This document shows, in pieces, positions 4,739-10,681 of a stretch of 24,516 nucleotides of DNA. The notes below the pieces were generated by a model. That model had not been told where the DNA came from. It worked only from the letters and a program-made list of their open reading frames with translations, and made no database searches. The translations under genes and the position numbers were made by a program. The DNA comes from a virus: positions 1 through 24,516 of IMG/VR virus record IMGVR_UViG_3300025131_000407. The stretch is one strand, 5' to 3'. Positions within the stretch are counted from its first letter, which is position 1, and each line of letters opens with the position of its first letter.

Positions 4739-4852
4739 TGAAGAAGCAGCGGGGATTCGAACCCCGTGCTATGCCAACCCTCACTTGCGTCCCCCTGTGC
4801 GAACAGGTTCGGTGTGGATTGTCGCAGTGCATAGCAAAGCCATATCTGCAAC
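4739..4852 (-). ncRNA. second tRNA-like RNA with possible pseudoknot
   Basis: The minus strand holds a canonical T arm CGGGG-TTCGAAT-CCCCG (4750-4766), followed by acceptor strand CTGCTTC (4743-4749) and TTCA, not CCA. Directly before the T arm, GCATAGCA (4767-4774) pairs with TGCTATGC (4829-4836), as tmRNA helix 2 does. A GGCTTTGC stretch and GTTGCAG (4846-4852) precede this helix in the order expected for a D-like region and acceptor strand, but GTTGCAG pairs with CTGCTTC at only 5 of 7 positions. The 54 nt inside the helix fold a perfect hairpin CCTGT-TCGC-ACAGG, and CAATCC/GGGTTG and TGCG/CGCA would cross as a pseudoknot. No cloverleaf fits. It is layout-equivalent to the RNA at 632-716. 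Confidence 0.45.
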
Positions 4853-4857
4853 CTACG

Positions 4858-5121
4858 TTAGCTGTCTCTCAAGTGGTCGTATCGGTCGTATTCATCTACA
4901 ACGTTATCAGGTTCATCATCCATGAAAAGTTCGCCTACCAAACCGTGGCTCTCAGCCATGTCCTCTAGTTCTTGGTCAGAAGGTAGGTCTTTTGGTGGAG
5001 CATCTACAAGGTGAGCATGATGATCATCATAGACCCAAACCATATTGGGCTCGCAGAACTCACAATACTCTGTGAACTGAAGCGCACCACAGCGGAGACA
5101 AGCGTTGTTTTGAATTTTCAT
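4858..5121 (-). CDS. Zn-ribbon acidic protein, 87 aa
   Basis: The ATG overlaps the TGA of the upstream 29-aa gene (ATGA). The N-terminus holds two Cys pairs, CLRCGALQFTEYCEFC (residues 9-24), a compact zinc-ribbon or zinc-knuckle arrangement. The rest is acidic, with DDHHAHLVDAPP and a C-terminus rich in Asp/Glu. Metal binding by the four Cys is likely from pattern; the partner is unknown. The tRNA-like RNA starts a few bases after its stop, so both are on one transcript from the promoter at 5214-5242. Confidence 0.75.
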   Translation of the reverse strand: MKIQNNACLRCGALQFTEYCEFCEPNMVWVYDDHHAHLVDAPPKDLPSDQELEDMAESHGLVGELFMDDEPDNVVDEYDRYDHLRDS

Positions 5122-5207
5122 CTTGAGAGTGCTTCTCCGATCTTGTAGATACAGACAAACATGAAAAGGCCAAAGAGTCCGTAGCAGATGTAAGCTATAA
5201 TTTCCAT
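5118..5207 (-). CDS. 29-residue membrane peptide at the head of the early operon
   Basis: The ATG lies 6 bases below the -10 of a promoter with no room for a Shine-Dalgarno sequence. MEIIAYICYGLFGLFMFVCI is one hydrophobic span, followed by a short charged tail (YKIGEALSR). The ATGA overlap with the Zn-ribbon gene indicates coupling. Probably an inner-membrane peptide expressed at the onset of infection; function unknown. Confidence 0.55.
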   Translation of the reverse strand: MEIIAYICYGLFGLFMFVCIYKIGEALSR

Positions 5208-5213
5208 TTGTAT

Positions 5214-5242
5214 ATTAGAGCATATTCGGAAAACATTTTCAA
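5214..5242 (-). promoter_or_regulatory. leftward early promoter (leaderless start)
   Basis: The minus strand reads TTGAAA (5237-5242), 17-nt spacer, TCTAAT (5214-5219), ATACAA, ATG. It has the same geometry and nearly the same -10 to ATG sequence as the promoter at 3785. It is the rightmost early promoter and faces away from the repeat arrays. Confidence 0.8.
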
Positions 5243-5281
5243 GCCTTATCAAAGTTTTTTATGTCTCATTGGTGTCCCAAC

Positions 5282-5326
5282 GATGTAACGCCCCAGGATG
5301 TAACATGATGTAACATGATGTAACAA
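5282..5326. repeat. tandem 10-nt repeat array in the divergent control region
   Basis: GATGTAAC occurs at 5282, 5297, 5307 and 5317; the last three are head-to-tail copies of GATGTAACAT, so they recur on one face of the helix. The array lies about 40-110 bp upstream of the leftward promoter. It could be an operator or an origin iteron set; the sequence does not decide. Confidence 0.7.
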
Positions 5327-5565
5327 TGTTGTCGGAAACTTTCGCGTAAATGAGCCTCTGCCATATTGGCACCCGAGCCACGTCCTGTAAAGAATATTAT
5401 TATTAGGGACTCCTAAAAATTTTGAGACTCCTATTAAATTTGGGACTCCTAAATAATAAAGGGACCAAAAAATGAGAACACTCTTCTTGCTGTGGCTATA
5501 ATAGAAATTAAGAACAGAAAGCTTAGTAAAGTTATCTGGACCTACGATCCCTAAATAATATTGAT
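5327..5565 (+). promoter_or_regulatory. divergent control region, rightward side
   Basis: Together with 5208-5326 this is the longest gene-free stretch (about 360 bp). Besides the two arrays it holds GCCA-TAT-TGGC (small inverted repeat) near 5363 and TATAATAG at 5497-5504 without a credible -35. CTAAATAATATTGATATG runs into the first rightward start. The motif TATAATA also stands before several other rightward genes, so this is a candidate rightward start site. No RNA gene seen. Confidence 0.45.
5406..5466. repeat. 18-nt tandem repeat array
   Basis: GRGACTCCT begins at 5406, 5424 and 5442, exactly 18 bases apart, each followed by an A/T-rich half containing TAAA. A fourth partial unit GGGACC starts at 5461. 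CTAAATAATA from the last unit reappears directly before the 216-aa gene. Possible operator or origin element. Confidence 0.7.
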
Positions 5566-6216
5566 ATGAATAAAACTTACGAAAAAATAACCGAATTGCT
5601 TTTATCAGAAGTTAAGAGATCTTTCCAATCAACACAGCAAAAGAAGACAGCACGAGAGAGGAAAAGAGCAGCAACAGCGCAAAAACTAATAAAAAAAGGT
5701 GGTCATGTTGGTGGAGTCCATGTAAGTCCAGAAGCAATGAAGCATCTTACAACTAGAGGGCAAGGGTCTCAATCTACAGAAGCTCCAGGTGTAGGGGTTG
5801 TAAGACAACTAAAATTAGCAGGCAAGAAACATAGAAAAGATCAAGTTTCTGTAACTGCTCCTCATCGTAAACCTGTAGGGCATGAATTGGTTAGACCTAA
5901 ATCTGAGATTCCCTCATCTGACGTAACTAAAACCACTACTACAACAAAACCTGAAAGGGGAGAGGATATTTCTGTTCCTAAAGTTCATACTGATAAACCT
6001 TTATCTCATTATGCTACTACTAAAGGAACTTCGATTGCAGTAAAGAAGGATCCTAAATTTATGGCTCCAAGAGGACGTAAGGAAAGGAAAAGAGCTTACA
6101 AAAAAAGAACTACGGGGCATACTTTAATAACTCAGTTCCCTGGTAGGTCTGCACCTCCTGCATCTCAATGGGGAAAATCAGGTCACGTTGTTATAAAGCC
6201 TAAAGGCACTCCGTAG
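5566..6216 (+). CDS. basic putative internal head protein with capsid-targeting-like N-terminus, 216 aa
   Basis: The N-terminus MNKTYEKITELLLSEVKRS matches the shared leader of the genes at 6713 and 7266, and resembles the capsid-targeting peptide of T4 internal proteins (MKTYQEFIAE type), which the head protease cuts after L/I-x-E. The body is strongly basic and low in hydrophobics, with KKTARERKRAATAQ, RGRKERKRAYKKRT and a Thr run (residues ~125-131). It looks disordered and suited to packing with DNA. No Shine-Dalgarno sequence precedes the ATG. First gene of the rightward set. Inferred role: packaged into the head and possibly injected with DNA; the enzyme activity, if any, is unknown. 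Confidence 0.7.
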   Translation: MNKTYEKITELLLSEVKRSFQSTQQKKTARERKRAATAQKLIKKGGHVGGVHVSPEAMKHLTTRGQGSQSTEAPGVGVVRQLKLAGKKHRKDQVSVTAPHRKPVGHELVRPKSEIPSSDVTKTTTTTKPERGEDISVPKVHTDKPLSHYATTKGTSIAVKKDPKFMAPRGRKERKRAYKKRTTGHTLITQFPGRSAPPASQWGKSGHVVIKPKGTP

Positions 6217-6218
6217 AT

Positions 6219-6692
6219 ATGAAATTTAAATTTTTGACCGCCGCCTTATTGATTCTGACCTCTTGTGGAGGAAAATCCAACAGTAAGCCTAAAACTCCCC
6301 TTCCACCAGTGTCAGAAGTAGTATTAGTTGACTATAAGCCACTGAAAGGTCTTCACATGCCCCTGACGCACTTTCTAAGGCACGATAATTTAAAAAGGGT
6401 ATCTAAGGTCTATTATTTACAGGAGCTTGTAGACACCTCTTCTTGGCTCTCCTTCAAGAATTCTCGTTTAGGTAAGAACTTGATCGGAGCTATGTTCAAA
6501 AATAATGACATGAACAAAGATTTGTATCTATGGTTTGTCCTGCAAATGACACCTACCGAGCAAGTTGAATACAGCCTGGAATTGACTCAACAAGGTCTTC
6601 GTTACGTTGGGTACGAGACTTTGAAGATAGGGGATGAGGAAGAAACCAAGCTTGGTGTTACTTTTAAAAAATATGAGTCTGGGGATAGTTAA
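6219..6692 (+). CDS. lipoprotein, 157 aa
   Basis: Begins MKFKFLTAALLILTSCGGKS: a basic n-region, a short hydrophobic core and a lipobox LTSC with Cys16, so it should be lipidated and membrane anchored. A Pro/Lys-rich linker (KPKTPLPPVS) precedes a soluble domain with mixed helix/strand that has no recognised motif. It starts two bases after the stop of the 216-aa gene, between putative internal head protein genes. Phage lipoproteins often block superinfection, which fits but is not demonstrated here. Confidence 0.8.
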   Translation: MKFKFLTAALLILTSCGGKSNSKPKTPLPPVSEVVLVDYKPLKGLHMPLTHFLRHDNLKRVSKVYYLQELVDTSSWLSFKNSRLGKNLIGAMFKNNDMNKDLYLWFVLQMTPTEQVEYSLELTQQGLRYVGYETLKIGDEEETKLGVTFKKYESGDS

Positions 6693-6712
6693 TAAAACTA
6701 TATAATTGTACT

Positions 6713-7264
6713 ATGAATGAAACCTACGGAAGAATAGCGGAAGTGATGTTAGAAGCTAAAAAGCTTGAACCATTTAATCCTTATAAAAGAGAGGAACGTG
6801 GTAGCGATTGGGGGAAAGATCCATGGATTAGCATCCCTCCAACAAAATCAAATCCAACAACAGCAAAACCAAAACCAAAACCAAAAAGAGGCTCTATAGT
6901 AAAAAGGCTATTTAGAATCCTAAAATCAAAAATAAAATCAAAAAATGAGAATAGCACCTATCCTACTTACAGTAGATTGGCGGAGTTGATGTTTGAGGCC
7001 ACTTTAGTGGAAGGTAAGAAGTATCCTGGTGCTGATTCCGACTTGAGTCGATTCCCAGTTCATCCTAGAAAAATCGCCCAGGCGATTGAGCAAGGGTGGA
7101 AGAAGAAAGCTACGAAGAAGAAAGCTAAGAAGAAGAAAGCTAAGAAGAAGACAGCGAAGAGAGTCAGAAAGGGGAGGGATCCAACGGGGATCGATGATTC
7201 GGGGAGTAAGCGAACGCAAGGTGGCGAAGCTCCGACTGGGGAAGACTATAGCGTAGGGATTTGA
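6713..7264 (+). CDS. basic putative internal head protein with two targeting-like segments, 183 aa
   Basis: N-terminus MNETYGRIAEVMLEAKKLE is the shared leader. A second related segment, TYPTYSRLAELMFEATLVEG, occurs at about residues 82-101, where the DNA also resembles the start of the 7266 gene (a shared GGCGGAGTTG and TTTGAGGC). The gene therefore looks like two head-protein genes fused in frame. The C-terminal part has an H1-like tail of KKKAKKKK type, encoded by 15-nt DNA repeats around 7105-7160. TATATAATTG stands just before the ATG without a Shine-Dalgarno sequence. DNA-binding inside the capsid is inferred from the charge. Confidence 0.7.
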   Translation: MNETYGRIAEVMLEAKKLEPFNPYKREERGSDWGKDPWISIPPTKSNPTTAKPKPKPKRGSIVKRLFRILKSKIKSKNENSTYPTYSRLAELMFEATLVEGKKYPGADSDLSRFPVHPRKIAQAIEQGWKKKATKKKAKKKKAKKKTAKRVRKGRDPTGIDDSGSKRTQGGEAPTGEDYSVGI

Positions 7265-7265
7265 T

Positions 7266-7958
7266 ATGAACGAAACCTACGAAAGAATGGCGGAGTTGTT
7301 ATTTGAGGCAGAACTTCTAGCTGAAGGTAGAAGGTGGGAAGCGGTTAAGAAGTTTGGTAGAGGGGTAAAGAAAAAGGTAGGAAAAGTTGCCCGCGCAGCG
7401 GCTGTAACTGGTGCTGTTGCTCTTGGTACGGGAGGAGAGGGGACGGCTCAAGACATTAAGCCAAAATCTCGGGATCCTTGGACTCCAACTACGACTAAGA
7501 AAACGGTACAACAAGAAAAGAAACCCGCCGAGTTTCGTGGTCTTGGACGCACGTTTAAGACTCATGCTGAAAGAAGTGCTGCGGGAAAAGCTAAACTAAA
7601 AACAGATTTGGCAAAAGTTGATAAGGCTCACGATGTTAAAGACGCAGCGCAGGAGGCCGAATTCGATAAAGCTCATGCGAAGGCAAAAAAACAGCAAAGC
7701 CAAATACCCGAGCCTCTAAAGAAGACTGGCAAGGAAATTGATGTCACCACAATGGACCCTGAAAAATACCTTAAGACTAGAAAGAAGTCGAGTACGGAGG
7801 AATTGCTTGATACAACGCTCAAAAACGTTCCGGTGTCACTGCGGAAAAGTAAAGAGAAACCTACTATAAAGCTTCCAAAGAAAGCAAGCGGTCCAAAAAC
7901 GCCCCCGGCAGGCGAAGGAAAGCCCCCACGGGGTGGCGGATGGAAATTGCAGAAATAA
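7266..7958 (+). CDS. basic putative internal head protein, 230 aa
   Basis: The leader MNETYERMAELLFEAELLAE is followed by a basic helix (FGRGVKKKVGKVARAA), a short Ala/Gly/Val-rich segment (residues ~42-58) and a long Lys-rich, probably disordered body with several DPxxY-type and PKK repeats, ending GGGWKLQK. LLAEG would fit a T4-type L-x-E cleavage site. It starts one base after the stop of the previous gene. The Ala/Gly/Val stretch could be a membrane-inserting or amphipathic helix used on ejection; this is speculation. Confidence 0.7.
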   Translation: MNETYERMAELLFEAELLAEGRRWEAVKKFGRGVKKKVGKVARAAAVTGAVALGTGGEGTAQDIKPKSRDPWTPTTTKKTVQQEKKPAEFRGLGRTFKTHAERSAAGKAKLKTDLAKVDKAHDVKDAAQEAEFDKAHAKAKKQQSQIPEPLKKTGKEIDVTTMDPEKYLKTRKKSSTEELLDTTLKNVPVSLRKSKEKPTIKLPKKASGPKTPPAGEGKPPRGGGWKLQK

Positions 7959-7963
7959 CTAAT

Positions 7964-8041
7964 GTGAACGAAACCTACGGAGGTGAAACCTACGGAGGTT
8001 TGTTATTTTTCTCTTTCCACTTTTCTAACTCATCCTCGTGA
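7964..8041 (+). pseudogene. remnant of a fourth capsid-targeting leader
   Basis: GTGAACGAAACCTACGGAGG repeats the start of the 6713 and 7266 genes at DNA level, then a 15-nt unit (GAAACCTACGGAGGT, 7970-7984) is duplicated exactly (7985-7999). The frame loses similarity afterwards and stops at 8041, running antisense into the minus-strand 72-aa gene, whose stop codon lies in the duplicated unit. It looks like the scar of a deleted or recombined head-protein gene. Confidence 0.55.
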
Positions 8042-8208
8042 TAGCGAGAGAGAAAATCGTACGCTACATCTTCCAAGCAAAATTTATGTAGATTGGTTTC
8101 TTCATCAAGAGATTTCTCCCACCATCTAAGAGCACCAAATAAATAGGATAGAAAGGTTTTCGGATCAATACTCGCTGCAAGATCTGAAAGTTTCTGATGG
8201 TCACTCAT
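7990..8208 (-). CDS. hypothetical phage protein, 72 aa
   Basis: Small, helical and Trp/Leu-rich: it has DLAASIDPKTFLSYLFGALRW and a long charged C-terminal helix (DELEKWKEK) ending Asn/Lys/Pro. No membrane segment or Cys pattern. It lies 16 bases downstream of the exported 159-aa gene, probably as the third gene of that minus-strand operon. The last codons overlap the 15-nt duplication of the head-protein leader remnant, so its C-terminus may have been altered by the rearrangement. Confidence 0.65.
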   Translation of the reverse strand: MSDHQKLSDLAASIDPKTFLSYLFGALRWWEKSLDEETNLHKFCLEDVAYDFLSRYHEDELEKWKEKNNKPP

Positions 8209-8224
8209 ATTTTCTATCCTCTAG

Positions 8225-8704
8225 TTAGTACATAAACTGAACTCTCAAGGCATTAGTTCCACGAAGCCTATCACACATAGAACCAGATCCAGGTTGTATT
8301 AACCTGAATACTTGGAGTCTTACTGCTTCCCCCACAAGAATAGGATCAATAGGAATGTGAAAACTATAAGGAGGACCAGTATTTCGGGTATTGAAAATTG
8401 GGAGCATCACGATGGGTGGGACTAGTAACCATCTATCTAATAGATGTGCAGGGTGATTTGAATACCAACAAATATTCGCACGAACTGCTACATCAGGTCC
8501 GAAAACTACAATCTCTTCCCCCCTCTCACCTACATCCCAATGCCACATTACAGTAATACGAGATCCTAATTTAGGAGGGGGTTGCTCTGGGACGGTGTTG
8601 AGCTGTCCTCCAGGGTTCTTAGTATATCCGAAAAGAGTTATTTGTGAAGCTAACCCTGTGCTAAGGAGAACAACTGCCAATGTGTTTCTAAACCAATTCA
8701 TCAT
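8225..8704 (-). CDS. exported protein of unknown function, 159 aa
   Basis: N-terminus MMNWFRNTLAVVLLSTGLAS is a signal peptide with a cleavage-like LAS end or an uncleaved anchor. The mature part has several Pro-rich loops, short beta strands (ITVMWHWDVGERGEEIVVF) and two separated Cys, likely a disulfide in the periplasm. Its ATG overlaps the TGA of the protease gene (ATGA), so the two are coupled and may work together, for instance as protease partner or substrate. No family recognised. Confidence 0.7.
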   Translation of the reverse strand: MMNWFRNTLAVVLLSTGLASQITLFGYTKNPGGQLNTVPEQPPPKLGSRITVMWHWDVGERGEEIVVFGPDVAVRANICWYSNHPAHLLDRWLLVPPIVMLPIFNTRNTGPPYSFHIPIDPILVGEAVRLQVFRLIQPGSGSMCDRLRGTNALRVQFMY

Positions 8705-9447
8705 CTTCTCCAGTTGTTACTAACAGAAAGATCTTCCGATATAGTATTTACTACTGTATGACGGAAAATATTTGATGGAACTATTTCGTGCATATGCCCA
8801 ATATATGACGAGGATAATCCATTGTTAATAACGTAAACTCTACTTGTTATCCCTACGACTTTTCCAGTCCTCAATGAGATAACAGGTCCACCCGAATTAC
8901 CTGGAACGGCGGGAGCGGTTATTAGCCACAAACCTTTAAATAATGATTGCCTGATAACCTTCCCCTCAGTAATCATTAAGGGTTCCCCAAAGGGGCATCC
9001 AACTGATACCACCTCTTCCATAAATTTAGGCGGATTTTTAGATATTTCTATAAATGGGATGTAAACAGAAGATCTAGCTTTTACCACCGCAAAGTCGATG
9101 GAAGCGTCTATATAAACTGTTTTCACTTTAGTAAGGGTTAAAGTTACAGTACGTGATATCTCCCAGTTATTCTCTGGGCGGGAATAAAACTCTATTTTTT
9201 TGGGAGTTGCGTCTCTTACTACGTGAGCAGCAGTGACGAAATAATTTATATAGAGATTCCCTTTTACCTCTTCTGCATACACTGGGAAGACTGTTCCAAG
9301 GATCTCTCTTCCCGTATAATCTTCAAGAGATATTTTAGCTGCTGAAGTTAAAACTCGATTCGAGATATCGAGCTTTTGTTCTCCCCCTGCATTCGGATGA
9401 AGGCAAGAGGCTAGAAAAACCAGCGCAAGGCTTGCTAAGTATTTCAT
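8701..9447 (-). CDS. membrane-anchored trypsin-like serine protease (lipoprotein), 248 aa
   Basis: Lipobox LASC with Cys15 after MKYLASLALVF indicates a lipoprotein. The chymotrypsin/Deg-type catalytic triad is visible: His75 in FVTAAHVV, Asp118 in SIDFAVV, and Ser185 in PGNSGGPV, with normal spacing. There is no PDZ domain: the protein ends about 60 residues after the Ser. It should sit in the periplasm on a membrane. Phage-encoded lipoprotein proteases are unusual; a role in host envelope modification, superinfection exclusion or host-factor degradation is possible. No Shine-Dalgarno sequence; TAAATACTTATAG directly precedes the ATG, as at other start-adjacent promoters here. Confidence 0.88.
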   Translation of the reverse strand: MKYLASLALVFLASCLHPNAGGEQKLDISNRVLTSAAKISLEDYTGREILGTVFPVYAEEVKGNLYINYFVTAAHVVRDATPKKIEFYSRPENNWEISRTVTLTLTKVKTVYIDASIDFAVVKARSSVYIPFIEISKNPPKFMEEVVSVGCPFGEPLMITEGKVIRQSLFKGLWLITAPAVPGNSGGPVISLRTGKVVGITSRVYVINNGLSSSYIGHMHEIVPSNIFRHTVVNTISEDLSVSNNWRR

Positions 9448-9572
9448 CTATAAGTATTTACGTTAGAAAGTAATAAAAACGATTTTATTTTTTCCTAAAA
9501 TAATATTCACATAGAACATGCAGCCCTAGATATTAGTGATTGGTTTGCCTATAATAACCTAGGAATAACATT
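9448..9572. promoter_or_regulatory. divergent promoter region between protease and virion-type genes
   Basis: Leftward, TAAATACTTATAG abuts the protease ATG. Rightward, TATAATAACC stands near 9550 and AGGA about 12 bases before the 9573 start. The intervening bases are AT-rich with no further repeat seen. The -35 regions are not recognisable, which fits a phage late-type promoter rather than sigma70. Confidence 0.4.
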
Positions 9573-10073
9573 ATGTCCGAAAGAAATACGTTAAGAAGTT
9601 TTTGCAAGTTAGCTGCTGTACCTAACGGGGCTTATGTTGATATGGATTTTAGGGATACAGCAGGAAGCATAATTAATTGCAACTGGTTTCGTGTTGATTG
9701 TAGTGCTGCTCCTGTAAAAGATGTTGCTTATTATATTGTCTCACCTTCGGCACTCAGTGGTCACGGTGGAGAGAACATTGAGCAAATGTATCAACAAGGT
9801 ACATCATCAATAAGTGTTGTTTCTGCTGCTTCTGCTGGCCCTACCAAGCGCGATCACACTTCTTCGGGGATTGGCGGTTTAATAGGTATACCAGGAAGAG
9901 ATCCTGTAGAGATGAATGTGAGGTCTAGGGATAGAGCAGCGGTTAGGGGAGTAAGGATTTGGAACCTTACAAACTCGCATCCCCATGCGTTATTCACTCT
10001 TACTTACGGCAATATTAAGCATGCTAACAGACTCAAAGACAACGATGATATTTTTTGGCCTCCAGGTGTTTAA
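9573..10073 (+). CDS. probable virion/decoration protein, paralogue 1, 166 aa
   Basis: Starts MSERNTLRSFCKLAAVPNG and is clearly related to the next gene throughout, including AYVDMDFRDTAG, CSAAPVKDVAYYIV, IGIPGRDPVEMN and the near-identical end (TYGNIKHANRLKDNDD, then WPPG). It is beta-rich with no signal peptide and few charged clusters, as in small phage capsid-decoration or tail proteins. It lacks the roughly 30-residue insert seen in its neighbour between GGxxxE and SGIGG. Function inferred from neighbourhood and beta character only. Confidence 0.7.
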   Translation: MSERNTLRSFCKLAAVPNGAYVDMDFRDTAGSIINCNWFRVDCSAAPVKDVAYYIVSPSALSGHGGENIEQMYQQGTSSISVVSAASAGPTKRDHTSSGIGGLIGIPGRDPVEMNVRSRDRAAVRGVRIWNLTNSHPHALFTLTYGNIKHANRLKDNDDIFWPPGV

Positions 10074-10075
10074 TT

Positions 10076-10675
10076 ATGGTTGAAAGAAATACGTTAAGAT
10101 CTTATTGTAAACTTGCTACTGTATCTAACGGGGCTTATGTTGATATAGAGTTTACAGACACAGCAGGTAACAAGCTTAGATGTAATTGGTTTAGTGTCGA
10201 TTGCAGTGCTGCTCCTGTAGCAGATGTTGCTTATTATATTGTTACTCCTTCTGGCAGTGGTGACAGGAATCTTTCGGCAGATAAACCAGGGGACTCACTT
10301 TATACTGGGTTTGCTTCGGCAATAGACGTTATTGCTAATGCCTCTTCTGGCCCTACTTACACTGATGATGGGATGGGGAATATTACTGTTTCTTATTTAC
10401 TTCAGAATACTGCCTCTGGTATTGGCGGGGTAATAGGCATACCAGGAAGAGATCCTGTAGAAATGAATTGGTATAGGAAGGCGGCGACCGATTCTGTGGT
10501 GGCGGAGGTTGAGGGCGATGTAGCGGCAAAGCGATCAGGGGTGCCTATAGGAGTGAGAATTTGGAACCTTACAAAATCTCATCCTCACGCTTTATTCACT
10601 GTTACATACGGCAATATTAAGCATGCTAACAGACTCAAAGACAATGATGACACTTATTGGCCCCCTGGAGATTAG
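10076..10675 (+). CDS. probable virion/decoration protein, paralogue 2, 199 aa
   Basis: ATG at 10076, two bases after the stop of paralogue 1; this start aligns its MVERNTLRSYCKLATV with the neighbour's N-terminus, whereas an open extension to 10055 does not. Compared with paralogue 1 it has extra segments around TYTDDGMGNITVSYLLQ and after DPVEMN (a polar, Ala/Val-rich loop). The C-terminus is nearly the same (TYGNIKHANRLKDNDD). The DNA also remains similar at both ends, indicating a fairly recent tandem duplication or strong selection. Confidence 0.7.
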   Translation: MVERNTLRSYCKLATVSNGAYVDIEFTDTAGNKLRCNWFSVDCSAAPVADVAYYIVTPSGSGDRNLSADKPGDSLYTGFASAIDVIANASSGPTYTDDGMGNITVSYLLQNTASGIGGVIGIPGRDPVEMNWYRKAATDSVVAEVEGDVAAKRSGVPIGVRIWNLTKSHPHALFTVTYGNIKHANRLKDNDDTYWPPGD

Positions 10676-10681
10676 AAAATT

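Noticed and set aside
4658-4852. Circularly permuted two-piece tmRNA with the coding piece downstream of the T arm
   Set aside because: A GGATTCGA lies downstream within the hairpin loop, but no acceptor strand pairing with CTGCTTC precedes it and no tag frame follows.
5282-5466. CRISPR array
   Set aside because: Repeats are 10 and 18 nt long with no unique spacers of constant length.
7105-7160. Selfish or regulatory DNA repeat
   Set aside because: The 15-nt units are in frame and simply encode the Lys/Ala tail of the basic head-protein gene.
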